NCBI RefSeq assembly: GCF_900130015.1
Contig: NZ_FQXS01000022.1
Coordinates: forward strand, 26,622-90,621
Reading direction: 5' to 3'
DNA length: 64,000 bases
Source: Desulfofustis glycolicus DSM 9705
Lineage (GTDB): Bacteria > Desulfobacterota > Desulfobulbia > Desulfobulbales > Desulfocapsaceae
The position numbers and the translations under genes were made by a program. The notes under the pieces were generated by a model. It did no database searches. It was not told the DNA's origin and worked only from the letters and a program-made list of their open reading frames with translations. Of this stretch, positions 9,970-17,850 are shown piece by piece (the first letter of the stretch is position 1; each line of letters starts with the position of its first letter).

Positions 9970-10542
9970 ATGCAAGAGCAAGCACAGGTACAGGCAAACA
10001 TGGTCAATGGCGTCGATGTCGACAAACTCTTCGGCACCATCGATGCCGTCAAAGCAGCCCCGGTGGTCGCCACGTTCAGGTTCCGGGCCAACAACAAGTG
10101 GCTCGGCGGCGGACACAACCGCACCACGATCACCAACTTCTACGGTACCCAGCAGGAACATGAGCGAAAAGAACCGTTCACCCTCGACGCCGACGAACCG
10201 CCCGTCCTGCTCGGCGAAGACAACGGCCCTAACCCGGTGGAATACGCACTGACCGCACTGGCTGCCTGCGTGACCACATCCATCGTCTACCACGCGGCAG
10301 CCCGCGGGGTCACTATTCATGCGATGGAATCACGGCTGGAGGGAGACATCGACCTGCAGGGTTTCCTCGGTCTGCGCGACGACGTGCCGCGCGGCTACAA
10401 GCAGATCCGGATGTTCGTGAAGATCGACGCCGATGCCCCGCCGGAAAAACTCGCCGAGATCGTCAAGCTGGGGCCGACCTACTCCCCGGTTTTCGACACC
10501 TTCACCCGGCCCGTGCCGGTCTCGGTGGAGCTTGACCGCTAA
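9970..10542 (+). CDS. OsmC family protein with one catalytic cysteine missing
   Basis: 190 residues. OsmC/Ohr-fold proteins are cytoplasmic thiol peroxidases acting on organic hydroperoxides through a Cys pair. The first family cysteine is present as C100 in ALAACVTTS. At the second site, where relatives have a CPV tripeptide, this protein reads GPTYSPVF: serine 172 replaces the cysteine. It may thus be a one-Cys peroxidase using an external thiol, or have another role. GGAGGATC lies 8-14 bases before the ATG. It appears to be driven by the sigma-54 promoter at 9880. An inverted repeat follows the stop. Confidence 0.85.
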   Translation: MQEQAQVQANMVNGVDVDKLFGTIDAVKAAPVVATFRFRANNKWLGGGHNRTTITNFYGTQQEHERKEPFTLDADEPPVLLGEDNGPNPVEYALTALAACVTTSIVYHAAARGVTIHAMESRLEGDIDLQGFLGLRDDVPRGYKQIRMFVKIDADAPPEKLAEIVKLGPTYSPVFDTFTRPVPVSVELDR

Positions 10543-10569
10543 TCTCGACGCAGCACAACAAGCAACAGC

Positions 10570-10598
10570 GCGGCACGGGCACCGTTGGTCCGTGCCGC
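10570..10598. terminator. Hairpin between convergent genes
   Basis: GCGGCACGG (10570-10578) and CCGTGCCGC (10590-10598) form a 9-bp GC-rich stem with an 11-base loop between the end of osmC and the end of the minus-strand hydrolase. There is no U-tract on either strand, so termination is likely but not certain. Confidence 0.45.
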
Positions 10599-10617
10599 GG
10601 CGTTGCCCTTCCACCGG

Positions 10618-11409
10618 TCAGGCTCCTCCGGCAAGAAATTCCCGCAACGCCTCGTTGAACAACTGAGTCTGCTCGATATTGGGCAGGTGGGCGGCATCCG
10701 GCAACACCACCAGCGACGAGCCGGCAATGCCTTGATGCAGGGTCTGGGCATAGGCCGGCGGGCAGGCCGGATCGTCGGCGCCGACGATGACCCGGGTCGG
10801 CGAAGCGATTTCAGCTAGTCGGCCGCACAGATCCATATCGCGGATCGCCGCAGCGCAGCCGATATACCCATCGACTTCGGTACCGAGGATCATCTCCCGC
10901 ACTTTGTCCAGCCGCGGATCGCCCGATTCGCGAAACTTCTTGGTGAACCAGCGCTCCAGGGTAGCCGGCATGAGCGCCGCAACTCCGTCCCGCCGGGCGA
11001 TGTCGATCCGCTCCTGCCACAGCGACGACGGCGGCATCGCACAGGCAGTATCACAGAGACAGAGGGAGCGCACCTTGTCGGGATAGTCCATGGCCAGCAG
11101 CTGACCGGTAAAACCGCCCATCGACAAACCGACGAAATGAACCGCCGTGATGCCGAGCGCCTCGATCAGAGCGACCGCGTCCGTGGTCAGCTGCTCGATG
11201 GAATAGGATCCGACCGGGGCCTCGGTGCCGCCGTGGCCGCGCTGGTCGTAGCGCAGGACGCGATAGGTCGCGGCGAGCAGCGGCATCTGGTCGTCCCACA
11301 TGGTGTAATTGGACATCAGGCTGTTGCTCAGCATGACCACCGGCGCCCCAACAGGACCGTCCAGCCGGTAATTGATGGCTATGCCGTTGGCGGTAATGGT
11401 TGTCTTCAT
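10618..11409 (-). CDS. Alpha/beta hydrolase, 3-oxoadipate enol-lactonase-like
   Basis: 263 residues. The overall look (NYRLDGPVGAPVVMLSNSLMSNYTMWDDQ, VLRYDQRGHGGTEAP) resembles PcaD-type enol-lactone hydrolases. The nucleophile is S96 in GLSMGG; a late Asp (VGADDPACPP) and His (DAAHLPNIEQ) complete the triad. No other beta-ketoadipate gene is nearby, so the substrate is uncertain. The start is ATG at 11409 because AAGGAG lies 5 bases upstream; a GTG six bases earlier would overlap that site. It lies 23 bases after the AEC transporter stop, so the two probably form a minus-strand operon. Confidence 0.8.
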   Translation of the reverse strand: MKTTITANGIAINYRLDGPVGAPVVMLSNSLMSNYTMWDDQMPLLAATYRVLRYDQRGHGGTEAPVGSYSIEQLTTDAVALIEALGITAVHFVGLSMGGFTGQLLAMDYPDKVRSLCLCDTACAMPPSSLWQERIDIARRDGVAALMPATLERWFTKKFRESGDPRLDKVREMILGTEVDGYIGCAAAIRDMDLCGRLAEIASPTRVIVGADDPACPPAYAQTLHQGIAGSSLVVLPDAAHLPNIEQTQLFNEALREFLAGGA

Positions 11410-11432
11410 GGCCACTCCTTACTGGTTTGAAT

Positions 11433-12350
11433 TCAGGCAAGCACCGCCAGCGTGAAGAGCGAGGCGATGGTCGAATAAACGATGGCCCGGCCGATGCTCG
11501 CCGACGCAATCCGGTACTGCAGGGCCAGCACGAACGGCATCGCCCCGCACGGTCCGGCGGCGATCAGCAGGGTCGCCTCCCCGCCGATCCGATCCACCCC
11601 GGTCAACCCCTGGAACAGCAGCCAGGCCACCAGCGGGTGAAGCAGCACCTTCAGGCCGGTGGTCGCCACCGCCACCCCGTCCCAGCCGCGGCCGCCGGCC
11701 CCGGCCAGGATAACCCCGAGCGAGAACAGCGCAGCGGGCGCGGCGGCGCTGCCGGTAAACGTGCAGAAGGTGCGGATGCCGGCCGGCATCTCCAGCCCGA
11801 GTACATTCACTGCCAGACCGAGCGCGATGGCGACCAGGACCGGGTTGCGCAGGAAGAACCGCCCCACCTTCCACAGCGGTTCATCACGGTGCGAGGCAAT
11901 CTCAAGACCGATAATGGTACCGGCGAAAATCACCGTGGTGTCGACGACAATCACCGCCGTGATCGGGATGGCCGCCTGGTCGCCATAGAGAAACTGGGCG
12001 ATGGGCAGCACGAAAAACACGTGATTGACGAAACAGGAGGCCATGCCAATCAGCAGCGCCTCACCCCAGTCCCGCCGGAACACCAGCCGGGCCAGCGCCG
12101 CACCGACGGCAAAGAGAATCATCTCGGAGACAAAATAGAGAACCAGCAATCGCCAGTCCACCTGCCGAAACGCCGCATCGGAGAGCAGCGAGAAGAGTAG
12201 CGCCGGCACGGCCACGAAAAAAACGAAGCGGTTTATCGCCTGGGCGCTGGCGTTATCAAAGAAACCGCGCCGGCCAAAAAACAGGCCGACCAGCATGATC
12301 GCGAACACCGGCAGGATAGGATTGAAAAAGGTGGCGACGATCGCCTGCAT
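11433..12350 (-). CDS. AEC family transporter (auxin efflux carrier/malonate-type)
   Basis: 305 residues with about ten hydrophobic segments. The AEC fold places two five-helix halves around a substrate site; bacterial members move organic anions such as malonate or malate. The opening FNPILPVFAIMLVGLFFGRRGFFDNASAQAINRFVFFVAVPALLFSLL is characteristic, with NRFVFFVAVPALLF near residue 45 as the family signature. The C-terminal AAGPCGAMPFVLALQYRIA repeats the pattern. It sits upstream of the hydrolase in the same minus-strand unit. The substrate cannot be read from sequence. Confidence 0.85.
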   Translation of the reverse strand: MQAIVATFFNPILPVFAIMLVGLFFGRRGFFDNASAQAINRFVFFVAVPALLFSLLSDAAFRQVDWRLLVLYFVSEMILFAVGAALARLVFRRDWGEALLIGMASCFVNHVFFVLPIAQFLYGDQAAIPITAVIVVDTTVIFAGTIIGLEIASHRDEPLWKVGRFFLRNPVLVAIALGLAVNVLGLEMPAGIRTFCTFTGSAAAPAALFSLGVILAGAGGRGWDGVAVATTGLKVLLHPLVAWLLFQGLTGVDRIGGEATLLIAAGPCGAMPFVLALQYRIASASIGRAIVYSTIASLFTLAVLA

Positions 12351-12418
12351 GATAGCGTGGCTCCGATAAGCGAATCTGCCCGACTCTCAACCGGGACCGC
12401 ACCTCCCGGCCCCCTCCC

Positions 12419-12646
12419 CTAACCGCGCGACATCGGATCCCGTCCCCGGTTGGCCTCAGCACGAATCTTCCACACCAACAAACTCAAGACGCCAAGCATT
12501 GCCAGCGCCCCGAAGAACCCGAACACGCTGGCCATTCTGCTACCGAACGCCAAGCCAAGTCCGCAGACCATGACCAACACGGCAAGCAACGTCAGCCCCC
12601 CGTAAAATACAACCTGCAACACCACCGCTCGTTTTCCTGATTCCAT
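12419..12646 (-). CDS. Small two-helix membrane protein of unknown function
   Basis: 75 residues, with hydrophobic segments at about 8-33 and 38-58 and a charged C-terminus (KIRAEANRGRDPMSRG). No family was recognised. The stop lies 69 bases upstream (in reading direction) of the AEC start, so co-transcription is possible. Confidence 0.55.
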   Translation of the reverse strand: MESGKRAVVLQVVFYGGLTLLAVLVMVCGLGLAFGSRMASVFGFFGALAMLGVLSLLVWKIRAEANRGRDPMSRG

Positions 12647-12729
12647 TCTATCGCACCCCGGCCATAAACGCAGATGAAACCACTATAGCATCTCAATACC
12701 TGAAAACACAGTCCGGATCTCAGGACCTC

Positions 12730-13329
12730 TCAATCGGCACTTCCTTCCGCTGGTTTTCCCTGGCTGCCACTCACCGCAACTGATGAGCATCCATGATCCC
12801 CAAGACGATCGAGTGGACTGACCGTTCCCTCAAATTGGCCAAGGAGGCGTTGTGTCTCAGATACTAATAACACCACAGGCAGCCGCCTTCTCTGCTGACC
12901 ACGTAGCGCTTCTTTCATGTCGCCGATATCCCGTCTTATTTTCTCAGTTCTTCTGGCATAACGCTTCAACCTCAAGGTGGTGACAAGTTGTTGAAGAGAA
13001 GAGGCGGTGTCAAACATGCCCTGTTCGTCTATCTCCACCAGCGATTTCGGCTCCGTACTGCTTCCCAAAAAATGAACGAAGTACAGTCGGACGGCCTGTT
13101 CAGCCTGAACTACCTGCCAACGTGGAATAATACGCTCATTTTTGAGATGACCAAGGAAGAACTCGAGCTGTTCATGCCAGAGGTAATTCTGCCACTTGCA
13201 ACGCAACCGAAAAAACAACCCAACCCATCGAACAAGGTGCGGCTCCGATCCTGGTTTTACAATACTGCTCTTTAATAGAAACTCTGCAAACGATGCATCC
13301 TGAAATCTTATATCGCGTGATGTATCCAT
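12730..13329 (-). pseudogene. Truncated integron-type tyrosine recombinase (N-terminal domain only)
   Basis: 199 codons. The start resembles the SAM-like core-binding domain of integron and phage integrases (FAEFLLKSSIVKPGSEPHLVRWVGLFFRL, then WQVVQAEQAVRLYFVHFL). Residues near 150-170, RRRLPVVLLVSETQRLLGQFEG, match the segment that in IntI leads into the catalytic domain ([21 protein letters not shown] in IntI1, quoted from memory). After that the sequence turns into unrelated residues and stops; the catalytic R-H-R-Y domain is absent, and about 25 codons after FEG have no integrase character. A deletion remnant is the best reading. It diverges from the cassette-like genes to its right, as intI does in an integron. 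Confidence 0.7.
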
Positions 13330-13669
13330 ACCCCCTCCAGCACAACCCGAATAACAGATTTCCCCACTTAGGCGAATTACGTCTAAGTAGTTATTTTGTA
13401 ATTATTTCTCATTTCGATCAGCAGGAAAATTCTAGTTGCGGTGATCCTAACAATGAGCTAGCTTACCTTATTGTTCTGACATTTCTCTGACATAGAGCCG
13501 CTGGATGGTAATAATTCCCGTCTGAGAGAACAGCATGGACGGCAGGTAGGAGAAGCCTGAGAGATTGATGAAAACCACTTAAGCCGGCCAAATAAGTACT
13601 AACCGCGAATTCGCCTAATTAACGTTATTCAGCTAAAACTAATTAAATATATTGAAAGAAGATCATGAA
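13330..13669. other. AT-rich spacer between the integrase fragment and the Mrr-like gene
   Basis: 340 bases, clearly richer in A/T than the surrounding chromosome. It holds the inverted pair TTAGGCGAATT (about 13367-13377) and AATTCGCCTAA (about 13609-13619), and the palindrome-bearing site at 13598-13626. In an integron this is where attI and the cassette promoter lie. No coding frame of note. Confidence 0.4.
13598..13626 (+). repeat. attI/attC-like recombination site A
   Basis: The segment runs from ACTAACC through the perfect palindrome GCGAATTCGC (13605-13614) to CTAATTAACGTT (13615-13626). Its right part resembles the right part of site B (TTAATTCAACGTT). The CTAAC / AACGTT ends recall attC core sites, but the canonical GTTRRRY is not exact. 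Confidence 0.35.
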
Positions 13670-14518
13670 ATGCAAAATGTGATTGAAGACTTATACAATT
13701 TGACACCACAAGAATTTGAGAGGTTATGCGCACATCTGCTGGTTTATTATGGTTATGAAAATATTAAATTAGTAGGTGGAGTAAATGATCAAGGTGTTGA
13801 TATAACTTGTGAGAAAAACGGTAGTTCAGTTGTAGTTCAAGTCAAGCATTTAAGAAAAATCTCATTTCAAACAATCCAAAAAGTTCTAAAACAAATATTA
13901 TCCTCTAACTACACCTTTGATGAAATACTTTTAATTACCTCCTCGTCTGTTAACCAAGTAAGCAGAAAAAGACTTATACAGTCTTTTCCTGATCTTCAAT
14001 TAACTATCCTTGATTACGACGAAATCACAAGCAAGCTACAGGAAAAAAATGAGTTAGAGCAAGAAGAGCTTAAGGCAGCAAGATCAAGAAGTAGAAAGCA
14101 GAGATCACTCTTTGTTATTGGCTTCCTCGGCGCTTTATCTTCAATTTTGGGGTCTTTTATATCCACTTACCTTTTCTTTGCTGAACCTGAAAAGCCACTT
14201 TTAAATGAACGTATTGAAAAGGTAGAGTTAGCTTTAGGCAGTCTCAAAAATTTAGAGAACTATTTGGATGATATAAAGGCAGATATGATCCAAACAGAGA
14301 AAGAAACAAAAGCTATAGAAATAGAATACCAAAAAGCTAAAGAACTGGAAAAATTAACTAAAGAACAATATGAAGTGATTAGTAAGGCTATAGGTCGAAA
14401 ATCAACCTACCAAACTATATTTGACTATTCTATGGGTTTGCTATTAGGAGTCGCAGGTTCCTTGATAGCAAGTGTTATCTATACAAGAATAAAGCAAAAT
14501 AGACTTTTAAAAGAATAA
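13670..14518 (+). CDS. Mrr-type restriction endonuclease domain fused to a membrane-anchored coiled coil
   Basis: 282 residues. The N-terminal 100 residues match the Mrr_cat PD-(D/E)XK fold: LTPQEFERLCAHLLVYYGYENIKLVGGVNDQGVDITCE, then VVVQVKHL, giving the D-x(n)-QxK nuclease core. Then come a charged helix (about 110-150), a transmembrane segment (about 150-170, FVIGFLGALSSILGSFISTYLFF), a Glu/Lys-rich coiled coil (about 180-245) and a second transmembrane segment near 255-275. Strongly AT-rich compared with neighbours, so probably acquired. The ATG at 13670 is preferred over an in-frame TTG at 13652. Flanked by related palindromic sites. A membrane-tethered DNA-degrading defence role is inferred, not known. 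Confidence 0.75.
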   Translation: MQNVIEDLYNLTPQEFERLCAHLLVYYGYENIKLVGGVNDQGVDITCEKNGSSVVVQVKHLRKISFQTIQKVLKQILSSNYTFDEILLITSSSVNQVSRKRLIQSFPDLQLTILDYDEITSKLQEKNELEQEELKAARSRSRKQRSLFVIGFLGALSSILGSFISTYLFFAEPEKPLLNERIEKVELALGSLKNLENYLDDIKADMIQTEKETKAIEIEYQKAKELEKLTKEQYEVISKAIGRKSTYQTIFDYSMGLLLGVAGSLIASVIYTRIKQNRLLKE

Positions 14519-14535
14519 ATGATGAATAACCAGTC

Positions 14536-14580
14536 ATTTAACACGGACTCGCTGAGCTCGCCGGTTAATTCAACGTTCAG
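14536..14580 (+). repeat. attC-like recombination site B
   Basis: ATTTAAC (14536-14542) fits the RYYYAAC consensus. TTAAC and GTTAA (around GGTTAATT, 14563-14570) can pair around GGACTCGCTGAGCTCGCC. The right end TTAATTCAACGTT (14565-14577) matches site A. It lies just after the Mrr-like gene, as attC follows a cassette gene. It is short for an attC. Confidence 0.35.
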
Positions 14581-14625
14581 TGATTTAAGGCTTTCCAGCT
14601 CTGGCCATAAGGATAAAGTAACATC

Positions 14626-15024
14626 ATGAAAACAATTCTATGTCTTTTTCCCGTACTACTCTTACTCTTTCTCGACAAACCGTCTTTTGGCCATAGTTGG
14701 ATGGCACCTGAGGATGCAGCAAAGAGAAAGAACCCGGCACCAGTCTCAACAGAATCTGTGCAACACGGCGAAGCTCTCTTTACGGAGCTGTGCGCATCTT
14801 GTCATGGCATCAAAGGAGCTGGATTCTCAAAGGAAAAAACCGGCCTCAGGGTGGATACTCCAAACCTGCCAAGCAACCTTCAGACGCATTCTGATGGTGA
14901 TTTTCATTGGAAAATAGTGAACGGAAATGACGATATGCCATCATTTGAAGACCACCTGTCTGAAAAAGAAATCTGGAATATCATTAACTATATACGATCA
15001 TTAATAGATGACCCGAACAGCTAA
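14626..15024 (+). CDS. Periplasmic mono-heme cytochrome c
   Basis: 132 residues. A signal peptide (MKTILCLFPVLLLLFLDKPSFGHS) precedes a single class I cytochrome c domain. Haem is bound through C56-A-S-C59-H60, and the distal ligand is probably M104 in GNDDMPSF. The C-terminal helix EKEIWNIINYIRSL is typical of the fold. The role is electron transfer in the periplasm; the partner is unknown. The gene lies between two attC-like sites and may be a captured cassette. Confidence 0.88.
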   Translation: MKTILCLFPVLLLLFLDKPSFGHSWMAPEDAAKRKNPAPVSTESVQHGEALFTELCASCHGIKGAGFSKEKTGLRVDTPNLPSNLQTHSDGDFHWKIVNGNDDMPSFEDHLSEKEIWNIINYIRSLIDDPNS

Positions 15025-15078
15025 CCGACCGACACAACGAACCGGGGATCTCATCGGTTACGTCCACGGTTCAACGAT
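15021..15078 (+). repeat. attC-like recombination site C
   Basis: Starts at CTAACCG, overlapping the cytochrome stop codon, and ends at GGTTCAACGATG. Nested inverted repeats: outer AACCG (15023-15027) with CGGTT (15067-15071), inner GAACCG (15039-15044) with CGGTTA (15055-15060). The nested imperfect palindrome and its position after a small gene fit an attC. Confidence 0.35.
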
Positions 15079-15090
15079 GAAACGCAATAG

Positions 15091-15492
15091 ATGCTTACGA
15101 TAGTCGCACTAAAGGCATTGGGGATCTGGGTTGTCATTCTTGTTCTGGCGATTGCCAATGGAGTGTTGCGCGAGTCTTTACTCACACCGGCGTTTGGAAC
15201 GCCGGCCGCACTCTTGCTGAGTGGAGTGCTGCTGTCGGCTATTATTATTGGTGTTGCATACATATCTCTGCCGTGGCTGCACATCGGCCACCCCGTGCAT
15301 CTCTGGCTCGTTGGCTTGGGGTGGCTCGCACTCACCCTCGTCTTTGAGTTCTCCTTCGGGCTCTGGCAAGGCAAGTCGTGGCCCGAGTTGCTTGAAGCCT
15401 ATACGTTCAAGGATGGCAACATCTGGCTCGTCGTCCTCGTGTTGACGGCTCTTGCACCATACATCGCTGCCAAGCTGAGGGGGTGGGTGTAG
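15091..15492 (+). CDS. Small polytopic membrane protein of unknown function
   Basis: 133 residues with four hydrophobic segments (about 5-25, 35-62, 67-90, 108-125). Between helices three and four lies FGLWQGKSWPELLEAYTFKDGNIW. No firm family was recognised; it resembles hypothetical proteins often annotated only as membrane protein. It follows attC-like site C by about 12 bases and could be a third cassette gene. The sequence just after its stop (CAAGTTGAACGGC near 15531) contains GTTGAAC, which fits the GTTRRRY core consensus. Confidence 0.65.
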   Translation: MLTIVALKALGIWVVILVLAIANGVLRESLLTPAFGTPAALLLSGVLLSAIIIGVAYISLPWLHIGHPVHLWLVGLGWLALTLVFEFSFGLWQGKSWPELLEAYTFKDGNIWLVVLVLTALAPYIAAKLRGWV

Positions 15493-15570
15493 TATGAGCT
15501 AGCAGGGAGAATTCCCATCTGATATACACGGCAAGTTGAACGGCCAGCGGCAATTCATCAAACGGGCTGT

Positions 15571-16458
15571 TCACGTTTGCAGCAGTACCAGAATCGAAAG
15601 CACAACCAGGGTCATGCCGATCCATTCGTACCGATGGATCCGCTCTTTGAAGAAGAGCGTGGTAATGAGTACCGTGAACAAAAACTCAATTTGCCCAAGC
15701 GTCTTCACCAGTGCCGCTTCCTGCAGTGCGAATGCGGTAAACCAGCCGATACTGCCCAGTGCGCCGGTAACACCGATAAACCAGCCGATACCCATGTGTT
15801 TTTTGAGCCGCCGCCAGTTACTGGGATCTTCACGATGTACCAGGACCGTGCACAGCAGCCCCTGGATAACAATGGATACCGACAGCACAAAAGCAGCCGT
15901 GATCATCGGATCGCTCGGAGATAAGAGGCTGGCCTCGCGAAGCAGCACCGACGTGATCGCAAAACACACTCCCGCCGCCAGCCCGTACACCGCAGCCTTG
16001 TTCGCCAGCAGAGATCGCACTGACAGATGTGATCTGCGGACACTGACAAAGGCTATCCCGATACAGCCAAGCGCAATGGCCAACCAGTCAAAACCACCGA
16101 TCGAACGATGAAAGACGGCGAAGGCAAACACTGCAGCCAGCAGGGGTTCCGTTTTGGCATAGGTCGTCGCGACGGCAAAATTGCGCAGACTCAAAACCAT
16201 TACCAGTAAGACGGTCGCCGCCAATTGAGCGACAGATGCGAGCACGACAAACAGCCAGAAGCGGATTGGCAGCGTCACCAACTCGAAATCAAAATAGAGA
16301 CTGAGAGTGGCCAGGTAGACAAGTGCCACCGGCAGACCGAACCCATACCGTGCCCAACTCACCGTTACGGAACTGAGGTCGGCGGTCAGTTTCTTTTGCC
16401 CGGCGGTGCGGATGGACTGCATGAATGCAGCAAAAATGGTGAAGAAGATCCAGGTCAT
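15571..16458 (-). CDS. EamA/DMT family transporter
   Basis: 295 residues with ten predicted transmembrane helices in two five-helix EamA repeats (about 5-140 and 150-290). DMT proteins export amino acids or other metabolites; the substrate is not predictable here. Typical features are the repeat starts (MTWIFFTIFAAFMQSIRTAGQKKL, KAAVYGLAAGVCFAITSVLLREASLL) and the Glu-containing FLFTVLITTLFFKERI near the end. Transcribed toward the cassette-like genes. Confidence 0.88.
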   Translation of the reverse strand: MTWIFFTIFAAFMQSIRTAGQKKLTADLSSVTVSWARYGFGLPVALVYLATLSLYFDFELVTLPIRFWLFVVLASVAQLAATVLLVMVLSLRNFAVATTYAKTEPLLAAVFAFAVFHRSIGGFDWLAIALGCIGIAFVSVRRSHLSVRSLLANKAAVYGLAAGVCFAITSVLLREASLLSPSDPMITAAFVLSVSIVIQGLLCTVLVHREDPSNWRRLKKHMGIGWFIGVTGALGSIGWFTAFALQEAALVKTLGQIEFLFTVLITTLFFKERIHRYEWIGMTLVVLSILVLLQT

Positions 16459-16559
16459 TGATGGTCTTGTTGAGGGTGCATGCCGATAATACCCACCCTT
16501 TCCGGATAAAACGAATAGAAAAATGCCATTTGAACCGACTTGTTATTGTAATATAAGCT

Positions 16560-16907
16560 TTTGAATACATACTGATGGCAAATCACCAGCCGGTGACTGG
16601 CGTTTGACGACTCCCCGCTATCAGGGGGGAAGCATCCGCCGCCAACGTGGCGCTCGCGGGCGAGATCGAAGCGGTGGCAGCGAAAAAATCGTGCACTCCG
16701 GCGCAGGTCGCCTTGGCCTGGGGCCTCGGTCGCTCTGAACATATACTGACTTTGACCGGAACGACGAAACTTGACAATCTCAGGTCGAATCTCGGCGCCT
16801 ACGACGTGCACCTGACCGAGGCTGAACGGTCGGCCCTGAATGCACTGGCGGAACGCGTTATGGGCGATCGCTACGACGAGTGGGGAATGGCCGGCATAAA
16901 CGGCTGA
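16560..16907 (+). pseudogene. Aldo/keto reductase remnant (C-terminal part, frameshifted)
   Basis: The 3' two-thirds reads as the end of an AKR: VALAGEIEAVAAKKSCTPAQVALAWGLGR, then TGTTKLDNLRSNLGAYDVHLTEAERSALNAL, stop at 16907. Just upstream, in another frame, GDWRLTTPRYQG continues the family alignment, so a one-base shift lies in the G-run near 16623-16629. The N-terminal catalytic barrel (DxxxY, K, H) is missing. No start codon or ribosome-binding site. A decayed gene fragment. Confidence 0.7.
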
Positions 16908-17024
16908 ACCGTTATGCAGGCGTTGCGGGCCGCCGGCCGCCATGGCGCCTGACATCATCGGTATCGGCAAACCAATACCGCCATCACGAAACCGGGAGAT
17001 CAGTCCGCCGATGGAGACCAAACG

Positions 17025-17603
17025 ATGAAAGTACTCGTGCTCAACGGAAGTCCCCGGCGAGGGGGATCAGTCGCATCACTTCTCAAGACGGTCATAAGAA
17101 ACGTATCGGCGGAGCATGATATCGAGTGGATTGACGTGTGTGGACTCGACATGAGGTTCTGCACGGGGTGCATGGTCTGCCGAGAAAAAGAACTCTGCAT
17201 TCTACCCGAAGATGATGCGCATACCGTTGGGAACAAGATACGGGATGCCGATGCCCTGGTTGTCGGCACACCGACCCACTGGGGAAACATGTGCGCCCCG
17301 CTCAAACTGCTGTTCGACCGCAATGTTCCGGTATTCATGGGGGAGAGCCCCCGGGGCATGACAGCGCCGCGGCAGAAGGGTAAGCGCGCCGTAATCGTGA
17401 CGGCGTGCACGACGCCATGGCCATTCAACGTCATCCTTCCGGAAAGCAGGGGGGCTCTCCGGGCAGTCAGGGAAGTTCTGCACTATGGCGGTTACAAAAT
17501 TGTCGGGACGGTAACCAGACCGGGAACCAAAAAATCAACAGAGATCAACACGTCACTTGAGAAAAAAGCAAATCGACTGGGAGGAAAACTCGTCCAGAGC
17601 TAA
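17025..17603 (+). CDS. NAD(P)H-dependent FMN reductase / iron-sulfur flavoprotein-like
   Basis: 192 residues, flavodoxin-like fold. The N-terminal phosphate loop LNGSPRRGGSVASLL binds FMN. A cysteine cluster (C43, C46, C49, C54 in FCTGCMVCREKELC, approximate numbering) followed by PEDD resembles Isf-type iron-sulfur flavoproteins, in which such cysteines hold a [4Fe-4S] cluster. GTPTHWGNMCAPLKLLFDR is the second flavin-contact block. It probably shuttles electrons from NAD(P)H or ferredoxin. The ATG follows ATGGAGACC, a modest site. Confidence 0.85.
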   Translation: MKVLVLNGSPRRGGSVASLLKTVIRNVSAEHDIEWIDVCGLDMRFCTGCMVCREKELCILPEDDAHTVGNKIRDADALVVGTPTHWGNMCAPLKLLFDRNVPVFMGESPRGMTAPRQKGKRAVIVTACTTPWPFNVILPESRGALRAVREVLHYGGYKIVGTVTRPGTKKSTEINTSLEKKANRLGGKLVQS

Positions 17604-17850
17604 CCGTCCACCGCGTCCACCGGCAAAGGTCGGGTGGGGATCGCACACAAAGCGACAGGATTATAGAGGTGGCTGGAATCGTATCTCCATATATGGGAAT
17701 TTAATTTCGCTATCTAACCGGAATTTCATTTAAATATATTGCCTGAGCGGATCTGTACTGGTATGGTTTTCAATTCGTAAGCTACGTTTGCAAGCGGTCT
17801 CTAGCGGGGGGTAGAGAATATGACGACTCATGAAAGCTGGAGGAAAACGC

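Noticed and set aside
16455..17021. A 188-codon minus-strand frame across the aldo/keto reductase remnant
   Set aside because: The plus strand shows a recognisable AKR C-terminus; the minus frame has no features.
17604..17850. A c-di-GMP or other riboswitch upstream of the GH9 gene
   Set aside because: The conserved core sequences were not found by eye; only an ordinary AT-rich leader is visible.
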